Positions 55,090 through 64,000 of a stretch of DNA of 64,000 bases are shown here, piece by piece. Both the position numbers and the translations under genes were made by a program. Source of the stretch: Sipunculus nudus. Its lineage: Eukaryota; Annelida; Sipuncula; Golfingiida; Sipunculidae. The first letter of the stretch is position 1, and every line of letters begins with the position of its first letter. The stretch lies in the NCBI GenBank assembly GCA_026874595.1, contig CM049319.1, forward strand, positions 19,013,101 through 19,077,100, in the 5' to 3' direction. The notes below the pieces were generated by a model, which searched no databases, was not told the DNA's origin, and saw nothing but the letters and a program-made list of their open reading frames with translations.

Positions 55090-56085
55090 ATTTGGAACTC
55101 TCTGCCGTCGACTATTAGTCGACCTCTCCAAAATCGGCATTTCTGGTGATTCTCATGAGCTTGTTTCATTAGGGGTCCGGCTTTCTTTTTTAGTTTATAG
55201 TCTTCAGTCGTACGTTAAGTCTTCTACAAAGAAGACTCGCCCTCTACCGTTTTGATTGTCCCTTTCTCTCTGAGCCCTGAGAAGGCTGTTTCTTTGCGGC
55301 CGGCTATAAAGCTTGGCGATTACGTGTCTCTCGCCTCGGCCCCTTCTCCCGGTGCGGTGGGCATGCTCTATTGAGTTCATTATAGTTTCAAAAGACTTGT
55401 CATCAAGCAGCTTTTGTTCCTGGATTACCTAGGCCACAACTTTCCGACTATCTCCCTTCTATTCCTTAACACCAATCAGTCTGATATTAAATTCACGTCA
55501 ATGTCTCTCTATATCCATTAGTTTTTCTTTAATAAAACAAAGTTGTTCCTCTTTCTCTTTACGTTCCATTATCAGTCTCTGTATTTCGTTTTTCAGGGTT
55601 TTATTTTCTTTCTCCACCACATCGATTCTGCTCTCCATTTCCTGTACAGTATTTCGCGTGAACTCCAAACTTTTTTACTGTCGACTCTTGTTTTTTGTTC
55701 AACTCTGTATACCCAACCTCTATCTGTTTTATATCCTTTTTCAGACCTTCAATGTCACTCTGCACGGACTTTTTAAACTCCTCAATAGCCTTTGTCAATG
55801 ATAATTGTAAGTCACCACATTTCGCATCTATTGATGCAGTAATATTCTCACTTTCCATTTCTGGTGTCCGTTCACTACCCTTTCTACCTGGCTTGGCACC
55901 TTTTGTTTTTTTTTTATGTCCGTACTCCAGAAATTTTTTTTATGCTTAATTGTTCTAGCTGTCCTTGGTCACTAATACTTTTACTTTTTGACTTCGTTGT
56001 TGAACCTTCTGCCATTCCTAATTAACCACAGCTTTTTTTGGAGAGAGCTAGAAACCTGTGACCTGCTTGTCCGCCATCTTGACCA
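55090..56085 (-). mobile_element. L1-type ORF1 (transposase_22-like) remnant
   Basis: On the minus strand an ATG at about 56014 opens MAEGSTTKSK. A heptad-like coiled coil follows (VQSDIEGLKKDIKQIEVGY; later EMESRIDVVEKENKTLKNEI), then FNIRLIGV, IEHAHRTGRRGRG and FFVEDLTYD, the RRM/CTD pattern of L1 ORF1 proteins. Several frameshifts and stops make it inactive. A short possible 5' UTR with AAGATGGCGG precedes it. Confidence 0.75.
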
Positions 56086-56312
56086 AAAGTCGACAATGAA
56101 AGTTGTATGTTCCATGAAACTGGTTTCATGACAGGTATGAGCATTTCCACGTGACTGGCTATATCAAGGTATACCACAATACGGCGCTGGTTACAGCAAT
56201 CGGTTACATTTGTCGAACCTTTCAGGAAAAATAATTGTACTTCAGATTCCATGCATGAAATCTGCAAGTTGAGACTCCACCGAGCTATAGGATTTGCCAA
56301 AAAATTACCCTT

Positions 56313-56480
56313 TCACGAGCGCTTTGCGAGTCGTCAAGTGGCCATTTGGGAGTCGCTAAATGATTCTGCGAGTCGTGAAGTGGTCATTTGCGAGTCGCTA
56401 AATGATTTTGCGAGTCGTGAAGAGGTCATTTGCGTGTCGCTAAATGATTTTGCGAGTCGTGAAGTGGACAATTTTTTAGC
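56313..56480. repeat. Left subterminal array, unit of about 49 bp
   Basis: Three to four copies of GCGAGTCGTGAAGTGGTCAT followed by GAGTCGCTAAATGATT. Confidence 0.9.
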
Positions 56481-57949
56481 TTATTGGCAAATGGGAACTA
56501 AATAATTACATTAGAAACAATTTTAGGACTGATTTTAAAATCAAGGGCTTTTTGCCCCTTTAATTGCTATATAGCTTAATGGATGATTTCAGAGGTCTTT
56601 GGCCAGACGTGTTTTACTCGCTTATATAGCATTATCATGATTATTATATAAGCTAACATTGCAAGCGTGGATATTTTATTTGTGACTTATATACTTCTTA
56701 AGGAAGTACAAGCTTTCAATGACTAGACTTTTTTGTAGTGTTCATTTTTATAGAGGATTCGCTGTTTCATGGTTTCTACATGTTTTTCCTATAATTAATA
56801 TGAAATTCAAGCTATATATAAGGTTCTATATATGCACAAAATGCGGAACCAGCATGCTTTATGTATGCAGATATAAATCAATCGTAATTAAAGTGAGATC
56901 TCATGTGCACGTATCCGGCATGAGGGCTTCATATATTTCTGGCATAACGAATCGCTACATGCCCCAATTTTTACCGGTTCCCGGTGGTATACCGGATCGG
57001 ACAGCTGCTTCACCGCACCTGTATAGGTATAAGATATATATAAGAGATCTCTCAACACGCATTCCGCGTTCTGCAATCCGCATGCATGCATATGGAAACT
57101 GGGTAAATTAAGCCATTGTTTTGTAAAATGAATAACAAGGCATTTTTGAGATCTGAGATGTTGTATCTGACTCCGTAAACAGATGTATTTTACGTAGGGT
57201 GTATACACATGTAATGTTTTTGTTACGTATACTAAGGACAAGAGTAAGAACCTGACCGAAACATCGGGTGCTGGTTTGGCACTGATTCCGGTACCTTATT
57301 TAATCAGAGCTTATCTATGATAAACTCCAAAACTCGTACACGTTGAGCTACAATATCTCTCTATATAGTTTTCATCATTTACACATGACCACGGTACTGT
57401 ATACGTAAAGTAATTACGGTTTATGGATAACATACTTTTCCAGATGAATCTCATTTAAACACTGAACAACTAAACGGGAAGTATAAGGCAACTAAAAAGG
57501 CATATAATTAAGTATACGGAGGCCACCTGACAAGATATATATCTGGTGAATTTAGGATTAGAGCCTTTTCACAGATATGGAATATAACTGCATGCCATGG
57601 AATAACCCTGCATAACAAAAAATTCAATTACTAGTACATTTTGTACTTAGGCCTATGACTGGTGGTGAAACATTCAATAATGTTTTAAATTGCGTCTGTC
57701 ACTTTGTCCTTGTTTTAATTTTTTCATATGTTACAATATTTTCATATAATGAAGACTTTATTCATGCAGAGAATATATTATATAGAGGATGTGAATCTCA
57801 TCAAGTGCTGTAGTTGGTGAGAATTGTATCCTGGAAACATCGAGGGTACTATATTTATACTAGTACTACAAGAATTCCTGTTACGCCTTTTGATCTCTAT
57901 TAAGGGTGATATGATTTGGCCTTGATATGGTCTAGGCGTATCCTTGATG

Positions 57950-58180
57950 TCCGGCCGGTTAATCGTAAGCTTTGGTCCCTGCAGCTTTGGTCTGATTACG
58001 TAAGCGGCCAGGTTATGCCACCAGCCAAACGTCTGCGCAGTGACCCCTTGACCACTACTAAGGGTTAGTGACCAATAAGGCACACTAATACCCCAGATAT
58101 TTATATATTCAGCATGCTTTCTACCCAAGGATATTCCTCGTTTGTGAGCAGGTCCAAATGCCTAACTCTTCAGGCAGCAG
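57950..58180 (+). repeat. Dispersed repeat, copy 1
   Basis: It shares GATTACG(T/C)AAGCGGC, CCCCTTGACC, CAGTGACC/TTAGTGACC, AAGGCACAC and TTTGTGAGCAGGTC with 58680-58925 in the same orientation. It is probably a SINE-like element. Confidence 0.6.
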
Positions 58181-58679
58181 GTCATAAGGTAGGCCCCGTT
58201 GTCCTCCTTTTGTATATGTGTGCCGTCATTGAATTCTCGAGTTGTTAAGTGATTCAGTTAATAAATTCACCATATTACGCTCCAATTTCAATTCAACTTT
58301 AAGTTAACCATACCCAGTAATTACTTCATAGTTAGTTGAATTATTATGTGTAATGAGAGATTGAATTGTACTTGCACAAATTAAGACCAAAAAAGGCATG
58401 GTTCTCAGGCACCCCCCGCATCAAAAATTTTTATTTTGATTTTCATCTTTCAAGAAGATAAAATAATACAGAGAGAGAGAGAGAGATAAAACAAATACAA
58501 AATAAAACAAATACGCTTATACATGGCTTTTTATACTAAAATTTACTGTGTTTAGTTCCAGTTAACTTCTTTGACGAACATAGTTAAGTGAAAAAACTAA
58601 ACGTATTCGTATCCCTGGTCATATAGGTACCCGTATTGGTACCCGTTTATCAGCGTATGAATGAAAAGCCTGCTTTAAT

Positions 58680-58925
58680 GTCCAGTACGGTGACTGTCGA
58701 CACTGGTCCATGCAGTTCCGGCTGGATTACGCAAGCGGCTCGGCGAGGCCAGCGAGTTCCTCGCAGGGCTGTGATGCTGATCGCTCCCCCTTGACCCCTG
58801 CTGTGAGCAATTAATACCCATCAGTGACCATAAAGCACACAAAGATCCCATGGGGTTATATACATGCAGTGCCTTTCCTATTCATGCAGTTTCCTTATTT
58901 GTGAGCAGGTCTCAATTCCTAAATC
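58680..58925 (+). repeat. Dispersed repeat, copy 2
   Basis: The partner of 57950-58180, with the same block order and more diverged spacers. Confidence 0.6.
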
Positions 58926-59167
58926 CTACGGATATATGTATATTTGCTTACACTGATATTTTATTAACCATTCAACGGATCCCATGAATACTCTTGTTAT
59001 CTATATGTGATATCATTGCCTGAAACAAATGAAACTCTTGGAGCTTTGATAACGGCAATGCTAGAGTCGGTAGAACGCCCCTTCAAGCATGAAGCTCCTC
59101 GTGAAATGGAATATCCGACACCTGTTTCAGTCCACGAGCTGCTGGAATTTTTTTTTTAAAGTTTACC

Positions 59168-59503
59168 ATGCCACTATATCGTAATGCATCCTATGCCGCT
59201 GACAAGAACAAAGCCACCCAATTCTCTGAGGGTGGCTGCCGAAAAGTCAGAATGAGTTATTCAAGGCTTACACCCGGCTTATTCACTATTTTCTGTCATC
59301 ATGGAGTTTGTCTTGGGTTCCAGGTTATGTCGTCTGCGGAGCCTCCACGGACAGCGTTCGACATCTTTGTCCGCCGGTTTCCAAAAATGCCCACAACTGT
59401 GATTTATGACAATGTGTGTGAACTGCACGTGTTTGCACTTAACCATAAACCGCGCCGCTTAAAGAACAGGTTTTTGGTTTATAGGCTTCTATATACCGTG
59501 TAG
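59168..59503 (+). pseudogene. KDZ-like transposase fragment
   Basis: The frame encodes MPLYRNASYAADKNKA, then GLFTIFCHHGVCLGFQVM, PRTAFDIFVRRFPKMPTTVI and YDNVCELHVFALN. The (F/Y)C-x-HG(V/I)C-x-GF and YDN-x-C-x-LH pattern is one I associate with KDZ-family transposases from invertebrates, where YDN carries a catalytic acidic residue. Only about 110 residues are present and the start is arbitrary, so it is a fragment inside the element at 56286-60731. The family call rests on recall of motifs, without alignment. Confidence 0.55.
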
Positions 59504-60039
59504 GACATATATATATGTACAGCTGTACTGATGGATATATATATAATATAGACACTAGCAAAGCGGATAAATCTGTTTTGAAAATTAACACTAAGATCAA
59601 CGAACAAGCAGACGCAGCTTTGAGACGATGCAAACTCAGGTTACGTACATACCGCCATCCAATTTAATACGTCACACGTGCTGCTGTATTTTTGGCAATT
59701 CGAAATCACCTGTAATTACACACGTCCCTGCAGCATATTGACCATTATGAAGTCTCCTTTATTCAAATGATGGGCAACTTTCAGAATTTTGAGCTGAACT
59801 TGAACTTAATAAATTGATTTAACTGAATTGGAATTGATCTTATTTCTCATTTTTTTTTTTTTTTTGCTTTTTATCTTGATTAATCTCAAATAATACATAA
59901 CGACTCGCTGTTCATCACAAAACAATCTAAATATATTTTGTTCTTGTTAAAAATCATGCACGGACTCTATTATATGTATATATACTGGCGATTCTTCTGT
60001 GTATACTGAAGACTCTTTTAGCAAGTAGCTATATTATAA

Positions 60040-60715
60040 CCACTTCACGAGACTAATTTTTACTCGTTTATAGACGTTTGATTCGTGACTCGTAAATAAG
60101 AAATGACGAGTCGTTATTGACCACTCGACGAGCAGTACTCGATCTTAATGTGGTAACTCGTATTTTCATCTTGACGACTGGTTCCGACTCCTTTTTACAC
60201 GTTTGCGACTCGTAAATAAGAAATGACGAGTCGTTATTGACCACTCGACGAGCAGTACTCTTAATGTGGTAACTCGTATTTTCATCTTTACGACTGGTTC
60301 CGACTCGTTTTTACACGTTTGCGACTCGTAAATAATAAATTACGAGTCGTTATTGACCACTCGACGAGCAGTACTCTTAATGTGGTAACTCGTATTTTCA
60401 TCTTGACGACTGGTTCCGACTCGTTTTTACACGTTTACGACTCGTAAATAAGAAATGAGTAGTCGTTATTGACCACACGACGAGCAGTACTTGTCATGTG
60501 GTTACTCGTATTTGGATCTTGACGACTGGTTCCGGCTCGTTTATACACGTTACCGACTCGTAATTGACCACTTAACGAGGCGTAAATCACCCGTCAAGTG
60601 ATAACGTGGTCACTCGTATTTGCATCCTGACGACTGATAACGACTCGCTTTTGCACGTTCGCGACTCGTAATTGCCCACTAGGCGAGTCGCAAATCACTC
60701 GTCAAGTGGTCAAAA
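60040..60715. repeat. Right subterminal array, unit of about 115-120 bp
   Basis: Five to six units contain CGACTCGTAAATAAGAAATG, ACGAGTCGTTATTGACCACT, CGACGAGCAGTACT and TTGACGACTGGTTCCGACTC. Units become more diverged toward the right end. Confidence 0.92.
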
Positions 60716-60782
60716 ACTGGCAAATCCTATATATGCTCCACCTGGCGTGTCAACAGATAGAGCAGGTGTAATAGGCCAGAAT

Positions 60783-60935
60783 AACCCCCCCCCCCCCTTA
60801 TTCTATACCCGGGTATAAACTGGCCTAGGCCAAAATATACCCCGGGTATAAAACGGGCTAGGCTATTTTATACCCCGGGGTATAATCTAGCCCAGTCTAT
60901 TTTATACCCCTCTTGGCTGGATTATACCACCTTGT
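60783..60935. repeat. CCCGGG-palindrome short repeat
   Basis: A C run is followed by several TATACCCCGGGTATAA-type palindromes separated by GGCCTAGGC or GGGCTAGGC. Confidence 0.8.
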
Positions 60936-61199
60936 TGCTTCTAATATCTTTGATATATATCAATAAAAAACAGCTATGCTTAACACAATAGTTAATTTTA
61001 TATGGACTTAGTCATCGTGTCTGATAAAATAAGAACTATTTTTTAACGATATAGCAAAAACTCAGTTTTCGTGTTATGAGCGATTCATTCTATTTGCGGC
61101 ATTTATGTTAGTATGTATACTTGTAAGTTTTGTCTTGTATGAACCTAAGTAACCTTTATATGGCTGCATGATCTCATGCATGCAAGTAATAATTATAAT

Positions 61200-61655
61200 G
61201 ATTGTTTGGGGCTTCTCTGAGGCTTGAGTTTCTCTAGGAGATCGTGGTTTCTGTGAGGTGGTTTCCTTGGGGTGGGGGGGGGGGGGGTGTCCCTGAGGTG
61301 GATCGTGGGGTTGGGGGCTTCCAAAGATTGGTAATCTGAATAATACATAGACCACAATCGACATTATGGTATTAAACCTACTAAATGAATAGAGTGCATC
61401 AAAACATATATCTACATATATATACATATATACATATATATTTATGTACATACAACTATATATAAATAAACATACATATACATACATACAGATATACATA
61501 CGTGGGGATGGGGGGCTTCTCTGAGAGAACGTGCATGGTTTCTTTCTTGGATTTTCTGTGAGTTTGGTTCTTGGGGGGAGGGGTCCTTGAGGTGGGGGTT
61601 AGGGGTGGGGGGCTTCACTGAGAGAACGTGGTTTCTCTGGTTAACCTAGGGTATA
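61200..61655. repeat. G-rich minisatellite
   Basis: Repeated GGGGCTTC(T)CTGAGAGAAC, GTGGTTTCT and CTTGGGGTGGGG segments, interrupted by a (TA/CA)n-rich stretch at 61400-61500. Confidence 0.75.
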
Positions 61656-61694
61656 TATATAAGATAATCCAATGACCATAATCATGTTCCAAGC

Positions 61695-62859
61695 ATGGAT
61701 GAGACGATATACAACCAAATTGTTGACTTCCACACCTCACCAGAAAAAAAATATCCAGAGTTCATTTACCGATTACCACTTGGGAAAGAACGTATTGACG
61801 CTAAATCAAAATTTCGACAACTGGTGAAGCCATATACGGTGGAAGATGGAGTGGTCAAACGTAACAGCAAAGAAGTCTTGACCACCCGGCGGATACAGAA
61901 TGTGATGAAGCTATACCATGACAACCCGAGCAATGGAGGACATTTCGGACGAGACAAGACGTTGGCAAAAATTTCAGAGCGTTATTACTGGAAAGGTAAG
62001 TTTAACTCCTTCACCTGCATGCAGTCTATTTGATGTCTGAAATGCAGTCATATAGCCATGAAAGTTATCTTTTAATACTGCAGTGCAAAAAAAAGATATA
62101 AGGCGTGCTTGTGTAACATACCGTTATTTGAGATTAAAAAGTAAAATATATTTTATCGTTCGAAAAGGTTAAAGCATTTCAAAAGGTTTTTTTTTTTTTG
62201 GTCAATTTTATTCTCATAAGAGCCCATGTGAATATATGCCCTAAAGTTATACCCCCCCCCTTAGAAATCTAGAAATTTAGTAAATTATTATTTGGTATTA
62301 TTTGGGGAAAACGGCAAGACACAGTGAAATTGAACAAAAAGATAAACTTATAAATCATTTTAGACAATTAATTGACATGTCTTAGTTAATTATATATTGC
62401 ATTGTACATTTTTGCATCCATAATGTATATATGTTCAGTTCACTTATATATTAGAAAAGCGTGCTCATTTATTGCTAAAGAAAGTTTGAGAACAAATTAG
62501 TGACACTGTGATCATGAGGACTCTAACTATTCATAACGCACTCATGAAGCCAAACAATCAGTCACTGAGACTGATGGGCCGGTCAGTGATTGAATTAATT
62601 AACAGGCAGTCCTAATCTGGTTATCTCTCATGCGTGGGTATGCACATCAAAGACTGTCGTCCCCCCGGCCGACAAGGGTAGGGGTAATTAGCAGGGACAA
62701 TTAAGGACATCACCTGTAATTGGACGCAATTAGCTGAAGCTGCATGGACTTTAATTGTTACAAATACTAGTATTCCACATACATTTAATATACACACACT
62801 TATATATATGTATATGAAATCTTCACATGGTCTAAATTGGTTAGTGCAAGATACGGCGA

Positions 62860-62914
<55 letters not shown>

Positions 62915-64000
62915 CAATTTTGATGATTGGCTCTGGTGGCTTTTAGATGTATATTAAATCTCCCTCTCTAAATTTGAATATGAATATTTATCCGATATTT
63001 TAATATTGTGGACTATGTACATGTTTCACATACATGTGATTGTTTTTAATTCATGTTTTGCTGGAATCGTTAAAGTATCATTTAGGATTTTAATATTTTA
63101 ATATTTCATTTATGTCTCAGTAAACACATTGTAGTTCTTATTCATCTCATTCTTTTCATATATTCTATGATCTGCTCTGATGGAAAAAATGTATATGCAA
63201 AATTATAAAATATAGTTGTAATAAATAAATCAATATAAATTGTACATACAATCATCCTACATTCAATACATATATTCACTGCAAATGCCGTTCACTGGAC
63301 AAAAATATTTAAGTTGTGTCAAACTGGAAAACATTCTGGAATTTAAACTCAGGAACTTTCAAGGTTGCTTTCATGGAACAAGGGCTAAGGGATATAATTT
63401 CCCAGGTGGATGAATTGAACATTTCAGGACAAAATATGTTTTTTTTTATGTTCCAATAGATTGTCATATTTTGTTAAAAATATATATATATAATTTTTAT
63501 ATAATTAAGCACTCAGGCAAACAATCAGTCACTGAGACTTATGGGCCGGTCAGTGTTTGAATTAATTAACAGGCAGTCCTAATCTGGTTATCTCTCATGC
63601 ATGGGTATGCACATCAAAGACTGTCGTCCCCCCGGCCGACAAGGGTAGGGGTAATTAGCAGGGACAATTAAGGACATCACCTGTAATTGGTTGCAATCAG
63701 GTGAAGCTGGACTTTAAGAGTTTCAAATATTCCACATACATATATATACACCCATATATATACACACACATATATATAGAGAGAAAGAGATCATGCACAC
63801 ATATGAAGTGAATTGACATATATTCATTTACTTGCAATTAGAGTATAACCATCAAACATTCTTATTAATACTCTTTTTATATTTCAGGTATGAAATCTGA
63901 TGTGCAGAACTACATACACTCTTGTCCAAAGTGTATGCAGCATAACCAAAAACTTCCGAAGGAGGCACCACCACTTAACCCGATTCCGGTACCAAGGAAG
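61695..64000 (+). CDS. Integrase zinc-binding (H2C2) domain protein, spliced, partial at window edge
   Basis: Exon 1 is 61695-61995 (ATG to phase-1 GTAAGT donor) and exon 2 is 63888 to beyond 64000 (TTTCAG acceptor). Joined, they encode the H2C2 zinc-binding domain of gypsy-type integrases: LYHDNPSNGGHFGRDKTLAK, then ISERYYWKG across the junction, then YIHSCPKCMQHNQKLP. The zinc ligands HD...GGH and C-x2-C are present. The clean intron inside the domain and intact frame suggest a domesticated gene of the GIN1/KRBA2-like kind, not a live retroelement (inference). The catalytic core would lie past the window. Confidence 0.75.
62540..62760 (+). repeat. Intronic repeat, copy 1
   Basis: AAACAATCAGTCACTGAGAC to GACTTTAA, containing GTCGTCCCCCCGGCCGACAA and GGACATCACCTGTAATTGG. 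It is near-identical to 63513-63718. Confidence 0.92.
62862..62912. repeat. (TA)n microsatellite
   Basis: A TA run of about 50 bp in the intron. Confidence 0.95.
63513..63718 (+). repeat. Intronic repeat, copy 2
   Basis: A direct repeat of 62540-62760 at about 970 bp spacing, with few substitutions and a small deletion near its 3' end. Confidence 0.92.

Larger units (their letters stand above)
56286..60731. mobile_element. DNA transposon of about 4.4 kb with matching inverted ends and subterminal repeat arrays (KDZ-like)
   Basis: The left end TATAGGATTTGCCA is repeated in inverted form at the right end (TGGCAAATCCTATA), implying a TA or TATA target site. Just inside both ends are arrays of CGAGTCG/CGACTCG motifs with CACTTGACGA-type boxes (56313-56480 and 60040-60715). 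A transposase-like fragment lies at 59168-59503. SINE-like insertions are nested inside. Confidence 0.65.
61996..63887 (+). other. Intron of the integrase-domain gene
   Basis: A 1.9-kb intron with two copies of a repeat of about 210 bp, a (TA)n run at 62862-62912 and AT-rich filler. Confidence 0.7.

Noticed and set aside
46684-56085. L1 ORF2 remnant (46.7-49.45 kb) and ORF1 remnant (55.1-56.1 kb) as one full-length LINE.
   Set aside because: Both are on the minus strand in the right order, but they are 5.6 kb apart with no endonuclease domain between them and a separate hAT insertion. Two independent fragments are more likely.
57778-58128. A 116-residue minus-strand frame.
   Set aside because: It lies in a dispersed repeat that recurs at 58680-58925; no recognisable domain.

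Overview
The window is eukaryotic nuclear DNA: AT-rich, with short exons bounded by GT-AG introns, many microsatellites, tRNA-derived SINEs, LINE remnants and DNA transposons. A lophotrochozoan, most likely a mollusc, fits best. The reasons are the DEG/ENaC paralogs, the repeat tail of GGAC/AGAC units followed by an AGCTCA...GAGCT stem (28.8-28.9 kb), and the CCCCGACTTCGTC-type repeat end (30.1 kb). The species cannot be named from sequence alone.

Left half (1.4-36.2 kb): two paralogous, divergently transcribed 12-exon genes. Gene A is on the minus strand (14770 to 1395) and gene B on the plus strand (18805 to 36227), with about 4 kb between their start codons. Both encode DEG/ENaC/ASIC-superfamily channels with the N-terminal HG gating motif, TM1, the FPAVTVCN palm strand, the SC-x-(F/Y)DG-xx-C and GNCY-x-FNSG motifs, the cysteine-rich CGC and CPRSC elements, and TM2 with a G-F-S selectivity filter. 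The unusual part lies between the first palm strand and the rest of the finger domain. It holds two furin-type basic sites, a complete C-type lectin-like domain (two exons) and a Thr/Ser/Pro mucin-like stalk (one exon). I know of no described channel with this layout, and it is the main finding. Several one- or two-base indels break the literal frame: one in A, three in B. Repairing only those makes the summed exon lengths divisible by three, giving about 776 codons for A and 901 for B. They are therefore either assembly indels or recent pseudogenisation.

Middle (37.8-46.1 kb): a composite repeat element. A unit of about 3.74 kb is tandemly duplicated. Each copy starts with an array of minisatellite units carrying a perfect 22-bp palindrome. 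A different minisatellite follows, and a 20-bp exact inverted copy of the left end closes the element at 46118. A tRNA-Gln(CTG) gene lies just outside, then a 5'-truncated L1-like ORF2 remnant (46.7-49.45 kb, minus strand) and a 1,527-bp hAT-type non-autonomous transposon with a perfect 8-bp target-site duplication (50004-51530).

Right part (51.5-64 kb): about 3.5 kb of featureless AT-rich DNA, then an L1-type ORF1 remnant (55.1-56.1 kb). A 4.4-kb element follows (56286-60731) with matching inverted ends, arrays of CGACTCG/CGAGTCG subterminal repeats and a fragment resembling a KDZ-type transposase. G-rich and CCCCGGGG-palindrome minisatellites come next. At the right edge are the first two exons of a spliced gene with a gypsy-type integrase H2C2 zinc-binding domain, which runs off the window.
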